Shown one piece after another: positions 53,609 to 63,705 of a stretch of DNA of 64,000 nucleotides. Source of the stretch: Paraphysomonas bandaiensis (Eukaryota > Chrysophyceae); NCBI GenBank assembly GCA_965644295.1, contig CBFFRP010000426.1:310001-374000 (forward strand). Direction: 5' to 3'. Position 1 is the first letter of the stretch. Every line of letters begins with the position of its first letter. The notes under the pieces were generated by a model, which saw only the letters and a list, made by a program, of their open reading frames with translations, made no database searches and was not told the DNA's origin. Position numbers and translations under genes: made by a program.

Positions 53609-55114
53609 TCTATAGTTTAATAACTAATTTATAATACTAATAAATAGAGAAACAAATAATTGTAACGGTATGAATCTTATGAATCTACTCACTGTATCAT
53701 TATTAATACAATGAATGATTGGATAGTATTATAGGATGATAATTAGATCATATGGTTACTATATGATGACTATATGATGGTGTGCATATAGTTGCATATG
53801 GATTAAAGAATCTAGTTATGGAGTGATTTAATGGACGATATATGCGGTGTATTGTATATGGTATATGGTACTGCTATGTATGGTATGGTATGGTATGGTA
53901 TGTATGGTATGTATGGTATGGTATATACTGCTGTGTGCTGCTGTACTGTTGTACTGCACCTCTACGGTCTACAGCAGCTCCAATAAACTTATAGCTACAT
54001 ATACACTACACGAGAATACATGATCCTTCATATACAAGAGAGATCGAAAGAAAATGCATCTGGAATATAATGGAATACACGGTATGATGTGGAATACATT
54101 CATTACACACAGTGATATGTATGTATATCTAGATATCTATCTGCTGTGTATATCTATATATTATCATCCCATCTATGGCAGTGGATATTATCATTGCAAC
54201 ATGGAAGATATATAATGATTCTGAATACAAAATAGTAGACATGAGGGTACGAATGTACCTCTGACATTACTTGCGGGTCAGACTTACTTTTAATTTCTAA
54301 CTTGACCAATAAAATAAGTAGCAAAGTGTTAGGTATGCAAGCACGATGACATCAGACCATATCACATTGACATCAACATGCAACCAAGATGAAATCATAC
54401 ATATAGGCTCGGTTATTTATCACCTTATTACAAAGAAAAAATGCAATTACGATTGAGTGGAATTCTTCAACGGTTAAATAGAGATTAAGAACATACTGAT
54501 CCCTAACTCCATACCATATGTTGCTTAAGAAACAAGGAACTAACCCATATATCAATTCTCAATGTCATCATTTACTAGTGTTAGCATATGTCGCAGCAAC
54601 ATTCTGTACAAGATAATATATTTACTCTACTTCTACTTGAAGTGCTCAATAATTAAGTCGACGAAAAACAGGTATATATGTAGTTCACGGTTAGAAAAAA
54701 ATTGCGTCGTATGATTTCTCTGGAGAGTATGGCTGAAAATATGGTTATAGCAACTTCAAATTATCCGAATGTACTGAATTAAACATTAGATCACTAGTGG
54801 GATTACTTTAATTGTTTATGCCATCATTAGGACCAAGGTAGGTGGAAGGTGGAGGTAGGAGAATGCGTTAGTGAAGGCACGAAGTAAGTTTATAAGACTA
54901 TGCTGCAAGAGTAAAAAGATAGATAAATATACATCAATATTATCTTGCTGGTTTGGGATATCACTTTCCATTGCGCAGAGCACTAGGCAATCAAATTCTG
55001 GAGAGCAGTGCGCTAAATAAGAGCTACTGCCTTGTGCTACGAGGAAACATCCACAAATACTGACTTTTGGGAGAAAATACTACATTATTATTTTACCCTA
55101 CCTCAATATAGAAA
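53609..55114. other. 1.5-kb intergenic region with (TATGG)n
   Basis: AT-rich, with short TATGG repeats at about 53878-53930. I find no coding or RNA feature. The 60-codon minus frame at 54373-54555 has no recognisable content. Confidence 0.45.
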
Positions 55115-56175
55115 TCAACTTAAAGCCAAAGTTGTAGTACCACTACTATTATCACCATTAGTGGAGTTCTCACTCAGAGGTTTTCTGAAACTGAACGTTG
55201 GTCGGGTTACGAGTTGCGTTGAAAACTACATACCTTACACAAATGAAACACGTCGCCTCTCCCCAGCTCATCACATACTGCCGTCTGTCTACCAAAGTGA
55301 ACTCGGGGGAAGGAATCTGCTTTGTGAGTGAAATAAATCGTGAGCCTGGTTTCATTCTTTCTGCCACTGAACCCATCGCTCGCATGAGTGTGTCTTCGAA
55401 ACAAGTGGAGTTGGCAAACACGATATCTATACATACTAGTAACTATACCGTTTTAAGAATTGTATATTATGAAATACCTCCCTCTGTCCAGTGGGTGTAC
55501 TCATCCGTCAACATGTCTCCTTCTTCCACTCGAATGGCACATGAGTTGTGACTCTCGAACATGGGCTGGGAGAGTACAGTGTTGCGATATTCAGCTACAA
55601 CGTCTTCAGATGCTTTCTGTAACTCCGGTACAATTTCAATACCACGACATTCACTTAGTACTGGCCCATACAAAAGGGATGCACATACAATTCCTTTTCC
55701 AGTTCCGTGACCTGAAAATATTACCAATGTAAGGGCATCGTACTAGTACAGTACGAATTATTCCCTGACCTAAATCAACAAATATGTCTCCTTGTTTCGG
55801 GCAGGATCTGTCTAGAATATTTGCGAATGAAAAGAAATCTATTTCTCCATAAGTGAGAGATGTATTACTGGCTGCACTAGCATCCATCTTACTAACACCC
55901 TCTTTAACAACAGCTTTCATTTTATCTGTCGACATATTCTTGAATAATTCCATCCAGTATCCATGACATATATCAGCTGTCCTTGACACAACAAGATTAA
56001 CAACTTTATACTTTAATTTATCTTCAGCATGCTGTGATTCAACCCAATCCAGAATCTTGACTAACTCAGTGTCGTTATCAGCTCTCATCTGCTTGAGGAT
56101 AGCACTCTCAAGATGCGGTAAGCAAGCCACGATATGATCAAGCATTTCTTGTGAGGAATGTACCATGGTAGCCAT
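55115..56175 (-). CDS. DOT1-like SAM-dependent methyltransferase
   Basis: Four exons: 56175-55770, 55711-55478, 55426-55234 and 55190-55115, in frame, 302 aa. After a helical N-terminal 110 residues comes TYGEIDFFSFANIL, corresponding to the TYGE motif of DOT1. It is followed by the SAM-binding loop FVDLGHGTGKGIVCASLLYG, the acidic ribose-binding strand CRGIEIVPELQKAS, and DIVFANSTCFEDTLMRAM, which parallels the VIFVNNYAF active-site segment of DOT1. GSRFISLTKQIPSPEFTL is the next strand. DOT1 enzymes methylate histone H3 Lys79. This one is short and lacks a basic nucleosome-binding tail, so the substrate may differ. Similar small DOT1-like proteins occur in many protists. Confidence 0.8.
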
Positions 56176-56299
56176 TTTGCTATAGATGACAGAGAGATTA
56201 TATATGAAATATGGTGCGACTATTAATATATAGAAACACACGTAGCTATAGTCAGTACCATACACAGCATTAACCCTGCGATACATACACTATCGTACA

Positions 56300-56495
56300 T
56301 ACTGAAGCACTGTACAGCAGTACATATACAGGAGTACATATACAGCAGTACATATACAGGAGTACATATACAGCAGTACATATACAGGAGTACATCACAG
56401 CAGTACATATACAGGAGTACATATACAGGAGTACATATACAGGAGTACATATACAGGAGTACATATACAGCAGTACATATACAGGAGTACATGCA
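56300..56495. repeat. 14-bp minisatellite in a divergent promoter region
   Basis: About 13 units alternating CAGTACATATACAG and GAGTACATATACAG. They fill half of the 395-bp gap between the DOT1-like gene (-) and the TPM-domain gene (+). Confidence 0.9.
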
Positions 56496-56570
56496 GGATG
56501 TTAGATCCATACACTCCCACACTCTCTTCCGTCCTATAGATTACGTTAAAGGATAGATATAGTAACTATT

Positions 56571-57992
56571 ATGCTAGGTACCAGTGTAAAGAGACTCTCC
56601 ACAGGGAGATATTGCATCAGGCGAAGCTTCAGCACTGCTCTCTGGCTGAGAGTTGCACATACACTGTCCCGTAACAGGAGTGTATCTTCTCTGAACAGAA
56701 AACCTTTTATTCCAGCCACTTTTCGATACTATTCATCTAAAAATTCAAAGATAGAATGGACACCAAGTTCGTTACCTAATCCAATGCAAAACCCTACATT
56801 GGGGGGTAGAGATGGCGTCAAAACCTCATGTATATGTGACCCGGACAACATCCTCAGCAACAACACTAAAGATGTCATAGAAGGATATATTAATTCCAGT
56901 AAAATACAAATTGCTGTAGTGGTAATTTCTAAAATAAGTAATAGTTTTGTAAATGCGTTTGAAAATAAGGAACATGCTGCCAAAGACTTCGCAATTGAAC
57001 TGCACGATAAATGGGGAGTAGGAAGCGCGGATCACCATGATGGCGTGTTGGTGTTTCTGTCTGTACGTGATCGGGTGGTTTTTTTCTCCACTGGCTCAGG
57101 TGTAAGTGATCGTCTAAATGAAAAGGCTATTCAGGGCATTGTTACTGGTATGAAAGAATATCTACTGGCTGAAAACTACGAATTAGCCGTGGAGTACGCA
57201 GTGCTACAAGTATCCTTGATAGTAGACGAAAATGAAAAGTACCAGAGATCTCAAAATGATGAAAACAGCAAAAAGTGGTGGCGAAATGGTTCTATTGCTG
57301 TGATATGTATGCTTGTGTTTGGGAAAGTTGCCTGGGACAGTCACCAACGATCACTTGTCAGAGAAGCCGAATATTCGGCGTGGTTGGAAAGGCATCGTTT
57401 TCGTATGCAATCCGAAAACGCCCTTGATCGTATCTGTGAGAGTGATGACATCAGCTGTCCGCATTGCTTGAGACTTTACAACGAGATATCTAAGCACTCA
57501 TCAGATATGGAAGATAGTGATTCCGTACATAAGGTTACCTTAAAATGTGGTCATAAATTCTGTTCGGACTGCTATCAAAGCCTCGTGGATACCTCGTCGG
57601 AAACTGGTGACGTGGGCACTTGTAGCATCTGTGCGTCGCCGTTAGCAATTCATCAAAGTAGTGGAGATGGTTGGTTTCGTAGAGACAAGACTGCCGATAT
57701 GTATTCTTCTGTCCCACATCGTCTTCAGAGGTATTTTGTGTATTTTAGAGATGTCGTGGATAAAGATATTGCGAATGAGCTACATGATTCTTTTGGTAAA
57801 AGTGTTGAAGATGGTCGATCATATGTGACAAAGCTTCGACAAGAGATCTCTCAGAGGCGTGAAGAGGAAGTAAAACAGGCAATGGAAGATGAAAAGGCTC
57901 GAGAGAAGGCAGCTAAATCGGGGTCGGAGGGTAGCAGAGATAGTTCATTTGGGGGTGGCAGCTCCTCAGGAGGTGGTGGAGGAAGTTGGTAG
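56571..57992 (+). CDS. TPM-domain membrane protein with RING-like zinc finger
   Basis: A single-exon 473-aa frame. The N-terminus is Arg/Ser-rich without acidic residues for the first about 45 residues, like a mitochondrial or plastid targeting peptide. Residues about 80-225 form a TPM (TLP18.3/Psb32/MOLO-1) domain: IQIAVVVISKI, FAIELHDKWGVGSADHHDGVLVFLSVRDR and a following VVFFSTGSGV strand. One transmembrane segment follows (NGSIAVICMLVFGKVAW). Residues about 295-365 have a C-x2-C ... C-x1-H-x2-C-x2-C ... C-x2-C arrangement (CPHC, CGHKFCSDC, CSIC) that is RING-like. The tail is coiled-coil then Gly/Ser-rich, ending GGGGSW, as in many TPM proteins. Predicted: an organelle-anchored protein, with the RING-like part on the other side of the membrane. 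Its function is unknown. Confidence 0.8.
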   Translation: MLGTSVKRLSTGRYCIRRSFSTALWLRVAHTLSRNRSVSSLNRKPFIPATFRYYSSKNSKIEWTPSSLPNPMQNPTLGGRDGVKTSCICDPDNILSNNTKDVIEGYINSSKIQIAVVVISKISNSFVNAFENKEHAAKDFAIELHDKWGVGSADHHDGVLVFLSVRDRVVFFSTGSGVSDRLNEKAIQGIVTGMKEYLLAENYELAVEYAVLQVSLIVDENEKYQRSQNDENSKKWWRNGSIAVICMLVFGKVAWDSHQRSLVREAEYSAWLERHRFRMQSENALDRICESDDISCPHCLRLYNEISKHSSDMEDSDSVHKVTLKCGHKFCSDCYQSLVDTSSETGDVGTCSICASPLAIHQSSGDGWFRRDKTADMYSSVPHRLQRYFVYFRDVVDKDIANELHDSFGKSVEDGRSYVTKLRQEISQRREEEVKQAMEDEKAREKAAKSGSEGSRDSSFGGGSSSGGGGGSW

Positions 57993-58821
57993 AGTAGAGT
58001 ACTGGCATTATAGTGTTCGTGGACATAGGCTATAATTGTGAATGAAAAACTCGTAATACTAATAGCTTACAATATTCAATTTTCCATATATCAGCCATGA
58101 TTTGTGCGACCGAGGTATATATGTTATAAATTGGCTGCAATCTGAGGAACCTGGAGTGACTGAGGGACATTAGAATTTTCTTCAAATAAACGCAGTCCCG
58201 CTTTGTTGAAGAAAAGCACAACCAACAGTACTTAGGACAACAATTCTTGGCTATACGTACTTTGAAACAAGTATAGCTACTTACTTAATATATTCATGTA
58301 AGCGAAATGCAGGTAGCCTTATATCTTATACCAATAAGCTATTAAAATTCATTCCTAACCCTAACCCAAAATGATTGATTAAATAATTCTGTATAAATAC
58401 AACTAATTATAAAGCATATATTAGACGTACGTGCAAGTAAATATTTTCATACAGTGATAGAAAAACGTGATTAGATGTTATTCCACAATTGAATAAAACT
58501 GTGTCATTAAAATACTATACCAGCAGTAGCGAATGTCTTCTTTTTTAGCACTAGGCGCTAAAGTGTCAGGACTAATATATACCAGCACTTCGGATATAGA
58601 ATATGGTACTGTTAGTGATTTAACACTAAAATGTTACTACTACCAAGAGTAACGATCAAAGATTTTACCAACTACACTAGAAAAATAATGCCCTTCCTTA
58701 TTGTGTCGAACCGCGTAAAGGAAGGCATCGCCAATCAAAATAAGTATCATACTGACCTCCACATCCTTATGTAATATCAATGAAGCAACCCTGAGTATGG
58801 GCACAGCATCACATATCTAGG
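57993..58821. other. Intergenic region with a decayed inverted-repeat element
   Basis: Mostly AT-rich. At about 58525-58640 the sequence AGTAGCGAATGTCTTC...GGCGCTAAAGTGTCAG looks like a degenerate left end of the inverted-repeat family. A telomere-like CCTAACCCTAACCC occurs at about 58353-58366 but only for two units. Nothing else recognised. Confidence 0.5.
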
Positions 58822-58865
58822 AAAGTGGAATCAGATTGCAGCTCCTTCCCCAATCATCATACCAG

Positions 58866-59242
58866 GGAGACGTTTTTCGACAAAGCGGACCAGTCTGGTC
58901 CCACTTTATTTTTTTGTATTGTATTTTTTCGTATGGAACATGAGTGTAGAGAATATATAATAATAGTGCGTGGAATACTTTTCGACACTGGAGCTTTGAC
59001 CTCGAACTTTATTTCTAAGGATTTGTTCGAATCGTTCAAGTGCCATGTTGGGGAAGGAAAAATTAGAGAAAAGAATATGACAATTGGGTTTGCGGATAAG
59101 ACGTCAAATATGAAATGCAACTCAATCGTGGAGCTGGAGCTTTGAAATTGTGGTTAAAATGACCACAATTTTTTTATTTCGAGTGGGACCATCTATAGTC
59201 CGACAAGTGGAGGGCTGGTCCACTTTCTCGAAAAACGTCTCC
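58866..59242 (+). mobile_element. Retropepsin-like fragment between imperfect inverted repeats
   Basis: The ends pair: GGAGACGTTTTTCGACAAAG at 58866 and its reverse-complement relative ending at 59242, with GGTCCCACT repeated inside on both sides; the right arm has an extra block of about 25 bp. The interior is open for about 85 codons and encodes GILFDTGALTSNFISKDLFE, an aspartic-protease active-site loop (DTGA) as in Ty3/gypsy-type polyproteins, and a flap-like stretch. It is too short to be a complete protease. A relic, or a small non-autonomous element that picked up a pol fragment. Confidence 0.6.
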
Positions 59243-59564
59243 AGGTGAATGTGAAGCGTAAGATCATTCACAGTGATATCCCCATATATAACTAAAATAC
59301 TTTCAAACCATGACTATTGGGAGAAGTACTATTGTAATCATGTACCCACCGCACTGTAAGAGTTGTGCTATGCTGAAATGATATATGATTAGAAACTCTA
59401 TAAACCGAATGGTCCTATCATTAAAAACAAACGATTGGCAAAACATGACATGTTTTGAGCAGATATCCACTAACCAAACTGCCTAGAGCTGTGGCACACA
59501 CAAAAAGTACCTACTGCTGTATTGTGAGCATATAAGCTTTAAAAAAGGACAAAAAAGACAAAAA
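59243..59564. other. Spacer before the 5S rRNA sequences, nothing recognised
   Basis: AT-rich. Downstream (3') of the minus-strand 5S sequences. Confidence 0.4.
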
Positions 59565-59672
59565 ACGGACAGTACCCGGACTTCGCACGTGGTCACCCAC
59601 CGTACTACTAACCGGGCCAGATGCAACTTAACTTCCGCGAGCGGAACGAGAGCGGATTGTATGACCGTCCAT
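59565..59672 (-). pseudogene. 5S rRNA copy with an 11-nt internal deletion
   Basis: On the minus strand it reads as 5S rRNA, nearly identical to the copy at 59858-59976, but 11 nt (GCAAACCGCAC) are missing after CATACAAT, in the helix II/III region. The 108-nt product keeps the helix-I ends, the internal AAGTTAAGTTGCATCTGG box and GGTTAGTAGTACGGTGGGTG, followed by a T-run terminator. The deletion removes one strand of a conserved stem, so it is probably a pseudogene. The 5' flank (ACTAAATCAAG) is conserved between the copies. Confidence 0.85.
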
Positions 59673-59857
59673 GCTGAGTCGACTTGATTTAGTATATAGA
59701 AATGCATTACCACTTCTGCAAGGTACACTATTATATGAACATATATCCGATAATGCACTGTACTTCGTTAAATATAGGCATACTTCTGTCAAAAAAACCA
59801 TAAAATGTACAGTAGATTGGTACGAAAGTACATATTTTTCGTCAAAAAAAGACAAAA

Positions 59858-59976
59858 ACGGACAGTACCCGGACTTCGCACGTGGTCACCCACCGTACTA
59901 CTAACCGGGCCAGATGCAACTTCACTTCCGCGAGCGGAACGAGAGCGGGTGCGGTTTGCATTGTATGACCGTCCAT
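59858..59976 (-). rRNA. 5S ribosomal RNA
   Basis: 119 nt on the minus strand. The 5' end ATGGACGGT pairs with the 3' end ACTGTCCGT as helix I. The interior has the universal 5S sequence order: GGTCATAC, the CTCG loop region, CGCGGAAGTGAAGTTGCATC (A-box), CTGGCCCGGTTAGTAGTACG and GTGGGTGACCACGTGCGAAG, then CCGGGTACTGTCC. A T5 run follows immediately, as expected for Pol III termination. The size matches eukaryotic 5S (118-121). About 30 bp of 5' flank are shared with the neighbouring deleted copy. The two are in direct orientation, 185 bp apart, and outside any rDNA visible here. Confidence 0.95.
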
Positions 59977-60187
59977 ACTGAGTCCCCTTGATTTAGTACA
60001 TAGAAATATAGCACTAGGATTCCTACAGCATATACGGTGAGTCTATAGCATACATATGCATCTCTCCATATATATACACATACATTAACGTGTAGATGTT
60101 GGAATGTACTATTAATCATCCTTAATAGATTACAGTAATGATACACCCTTATCCTACTCTTCATCCTCATTACATGTAATTCATACA

Positions 60188-61162
60188 ATGTACATTCATA
60201 AACTCATAGTGATCATATGGTTACTATGTATGTATCATATGGGAAGTAGTTATCCATGTATACCTGTAATGGGATTTGCTTTCCTAAGAGATCCTATGCA
60301 TTTCAGTAGACGTTTAATAACAAGTATTGATTTTTGTATTCATAATTTGGTGATAATATATCCAAAATCATTTATATATGATCATAATGCTGAGTTTATG
60401 CTCTTTCATGAGTCCATATCGCATGTGATGAATCACTATGTCAAAAATATCACACTTCTACCACAGAAACATAATCTGATTGGTTGTGCAGAGGGGTGGA
60501 ATCTAATTATATCTAGCTTCCCATTGGCACCGTGGTATTTGATATCAGCATATGATGTAGAGTTCCTTCCAGGACAGTTGGAAGAATTTAGCCGTCGATT
60601 TTGGAGAGAGTCAGGCATGATGTTATCGGAAACAAGAGGTGAACACATCGTGAAAACGAATTTCGCCCACACTAAATGGCAGAATCTTCCGGGTGGGAAA
60701 GGTTTTAATTTATTTGGCATTTCTCGCGAAGTCATTGACAACTGTGGATACTTTGACGAAAATATATTTCCTGCATTTTGGGAGGACCGTGATTATCAGT
60801 ATAGGATGTCTCTATGGCCAGGGGCACGGATCAGCACATTTCGAACCATCAAACCCTGGCATGGAGAGCACGCGGACATTGTACCAATCTTGAACAGTAC
60901 CACAGGTACAAAGAAGTTCAACTACACTTCGGGGACGGTTTACTTAGGTAACCGTTGGAGAGAAGCTATGCAGCAGGCTGCCGCGTGGAACCTAGAGTAT
61001 GTAGTAAAAAAATGGGGATGCAATCTGTCATACGCGAAGGCAAAGCATCACTTAATAGACTGCAAGTATGTGACACCGTTCAACCAGCCCTACGCCCCCT
61101 TGTCATATTGGAAGTTGAATAGTGAGCGAATAAAGAGGATACGAAGAATATACGATAGTTAG
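60188..61162 (+). CDS. Secreted GT-A-type glycosyltransferase-like protein
   Basis: A single-exon 324-aa frame. It starts with a signal peptide or anchor (MYIHKLIVIIWLLCMYHMGSS). The core resembles GT2-like GT-A glycosyltransferases of protists and large viruses: VMGFAFLRDPMHFSRRLITS, GWNLIISSFPLAPWYLISAYDVEF (position of the DxD-like element, here 'YDVEF'), GKGFNLFGISREVIDNCGYF and FPAFWEDRDYQYRM, where Glu-Asp is the usual catalytic-acid or acceptor-site motif. The region after that (KPWHGEHAD) may supply the metal-binding His. There are potential N-glycosylation sites (for example NIT, NST, NYT). Likely luminal in the ER or Golgi. Donor and acceptor cannot be predicted. Confidence 0.72.
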   Translation: MYIHKLIVIIWLLCMYHMGSSYPCIPVMGFAFLRDPMHFSRRLITSIDFCIHNLVIIYPKSFIYDHNAEFMLFHESISHVMNHYVKNITLLPQKHNLIGCAEGWNLIISSFPLAPWYLISAYDVEFLPGQLEEFSRRFWRESGMMLSETRGEHIVKTNFAHTKWQNLPGGKGFNLFGISREVIDNCGYFDENIFPAFWEDRDYQYRMSLWPGARISTFRTIKPWHGEHADIVPILNSTTGTKKFNYTSGTVYLGNRWREAMQQAAAWNLEYVVKKWGCNLSYAKAKHHLIDCKYVTPFNQPYAPLSYWKLNSERIKRIRRIYDS

Positions 61163-61786
61163 TGATACAGGTGTTGTATGTAATGTTTATGCGATTATCG
61201 TTATTCAATATTGTGCAATTTATTTCCACCTTTTCGTTGGGTAGACGTCTTTGCAGCATCTACTGCACAAGTTAGCAGCGCGAACATATTTGTAACTTAT
61301 CTAAAGCTATATAAATTTTATTCTACTTCAGCCTTATTTTAAAATGAAGATTATATGATTCAAGTTACAAGACGGAATTGATATGGTGATGATATCGTGA
61401 AAGCCAATCCCTCATTCCGTTACCTAACTTGCAAAAATGCTTGATACTTGGATGTCCTATACTAGCTCAGCGAGGTCTTTACTATGCACTATACTCACTA
61501 TCGAAACTCTCGTTTACTTTCAAGGAGAATTTTCTCACTTTTTGACTGCACGTATCTGTGTTACAATCATCGTTTTCATTCTCTACGTACGATTATCTTA
61601 CACGCAATATTGAGTGGTATGAGATTCTCAACGTGTAGTATAATATTTAAAAATTATTGTTGTAAGATAATAAATACGAGTGTTTGTGAAACATCTTTTA
61701 TTAAGTAGCACAAGCTGTTGCTGATTTTCGATTGCCTCATCAAACTTATAAATACGCTGGACACTGAGAATAACAAAACTCTCTCT
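61163..61786. other. Intergenic, nothing recognised
   Basis: AT-rich 3' flank of the glycosyltransferase-like gene. A 74-codon frame at 61484-61708 has no recognisable content. Confidence 0.4.
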
Positions 61787-62160
61787 AGCAAATGTCTTGT
61801 TACTATCAATAGGCGCTTAAGAGTCAGAAACAACCTACCATTGCAATTAAACTAATTACGTAAGCTACTTGTGAGTCATCGCAAGCATCAAGGTGCAACC
61901 ACTTTCGTACTATCACTCAAAGCAAATGCAGTGAGCAAGCAAATTATTGATGTACCTGACATCTGATGACTTCAGGATTTTTGGTCCTTAAGGTGAACAG
62001 CCCGAATGCTTGACTTTAGTAGGTAGCCCAATACCCCGGATACCCTTGAGGTGAGTCCATTCCTGGATGCATGTTTACTCAAGGCAAAAGGTTGTCTAAT
62101 GTATAAGTGACATATATTTGTGACCCTTGCACCACACATATATGCATTTATGTGAATAAT
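61787..62160 (+). mobile_element. Inverted-repeat element fragment, forward
   Basis: Begins TAGCAAATGTCTTGTTACTATC and follows the family (CATCGCAAGCATC, CTGACATCTGATGACTTCAGG, TGCTTGACTTTAGTAGGTAG) to the ACCACACAT segment. It is diverged and lacks a right inverted repeat. Left neighbour of the palindrome. Confidence 0.75.
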
Positions 62161-62260
62161 TTAAACTTTGTAACTCAGACTGGATGCTACAGTTAAACAA
62201 AGGGTGACGAGCTTGCCTCTACTACATAGTTGAGTGATACAAAGTCTGAAACACCAACCT

Positions 62261-63236
62261 TAAACTTTGAAGGAGTTTTGGACCTACGACGAGTATATGT
62301 CACAACTCTAAACTTGATGTTGGAGCCAAAGCACTTTCTAAATTCCCCTCATATAATAAGGTTTGGAAAACTAATCTAATAATTAGTATTAAGTGTGCAG
62401 TGATGTAATTTACGTAGACTATTGGAGCCATTGAGATTTATGTACATGATGTTGCTCGCTTAGAACCCCGGGTATATCTAAATGATAGTCTAGTAGATTA
62501 GAAATTTCGGCGGTTGTGAATCGAAAACATTTCCAGTGGTATACCTTCCAATGCGTACGACCTTAAATTCTCCATGATATATTTATTTCCAAGCTGTTTT
62601 TAATAGGAAAACCTAGTATAGGTGGGGAGCAGTCTGATAAAATGTATGAGAGAGTACGCAGGTGGACAACACACAGGAAAATATTTTTGAAGACTTCCTT
62701 TCCGATCGACCACTGGAGCGTGATGTGTAATGAGAATCGATTTGGAAATTGGGATGATGACTCGGGGCTGCATGGATTCTCATTACACATCACGCTCCAG
62801 TGGTCGATCGGAAAGGAAGTCTTCAAAAATATTTTCCTGTGTGTTGTCCACCTGCGTACTCTCTCATACATTTTATCAGACTGCTCCCCACCTATACTAG
62901 GTTTTCCTATTAAAAACAGCTTGGAAGGAGAATTTAAGGTCGTACGCATTGGAAGGTATACCACTGGAAATGTTTTCGATTCACAACCGCCGAAATTTCT
63001 AATCTACTAGACTATCATTTAGATATACCCGGGGTTCTAAGCGAGCAACATCATGTACATAAATCTCAATGGCTCCAATAGTCTACGTAAATTACATCAC
63101 TGCACACTTAATACTGATTATTAGATTAGTTTTCCAAACCTTATTATATGAGGAAATTTAGAAAGTGCTTTGGCTCCAACATCAAGTTTAGAGTTGTGAC
63201 ATACTCGTCGTAGGTCCAAAACTCCTTCAAAGTTTA
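62261..63236. repeat. Long near-perfect palindrome (about 470-bp arms, 36-bp loop)
   Basis: Left arm 62261-62738 and right arm 62775-63236 are reverse complements. The outer ends are TAAACTTTGAAGG and CCTTCAAAGTTTA; the inner ends are TGAGAATC and GATTCTCA. The loop is 62739-62774. By eye there are only scattered mismatches and one block of about 15 nt extra in the left arm (near 62575, ATGATATATTTATT). Open frames on either strand run through the loop into the opposite arm and do not look coding. A transcript across it would fold into a roughly 460-bp hairpin. Confidence 0.92.
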
Positions 63237-63321
63237 TATTGATATACAAAACGCTTAACCTCTGCTAGTTGCTTGTGCAACGGATTGAATGATGTGTGTA
63301 TTGAATGATATGAGGCACACA

Positions 63322-63705
63322 CCCTCAACAAAGTCGGACTCGCACCTTTTCGTGGTGTTCTGGGGGATAACTTATCCGGGAAACTAACGTGAGCCGCATA
63401 TTATATAGTCAGCAGATATATTGTTCTGCCCACTCATAGCCAAATGCTTGTGTGGTACAAGGGACACTAATAAGTGTCACTTGTGTAGACGTCTTTGGGC
63501 CCTGACGAATAAACAGGCATCCGGGAATGGGCCCACCTCAAGGGCATCCGGGACAGGGCCCACCAGAAGGGTAACCGGGGTATTGGGCTGCCTGCTGAAG
63601 TTAAGCATCCGGGATGTTCACCTTAAGAACTCAAAACACCTGAAGTCAGCAGATGTCAGGTATATCAACATTCTGCTTTCTTCGTTTGCTTTGAGTGATT
63701 GATGC
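63322..63705 (-). mobile_element. Inverted-repeat element fragment, reverse
   Basis: The reverse complement of the family core: CAGCAGATGTCAGGTATATCAAC near 63644 and GCTGCCTGCTGAAG near 63586. It contains a duplicated block of about 28 bp (GGGCCCACCTCAAGGGCATCC / GGGCCCACCAGAAGGGTAACC). The ends of the family are missing. It lies on the other side of the palindrome and faces the copy at 61787. Confidence 0.78.

Noticed and set aside
58353-58366. CCTAACCCTAACCC as an interstitial telomere repeat
   Set aside because: Only two units; expected by chance in AT-rich DNA of this length.
62563-63010. 122- and 133-codon frames across the palindrome
   Set aside because: They are mirror images produced by the two arms and read through the loop. 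No homology, no splice or start context.
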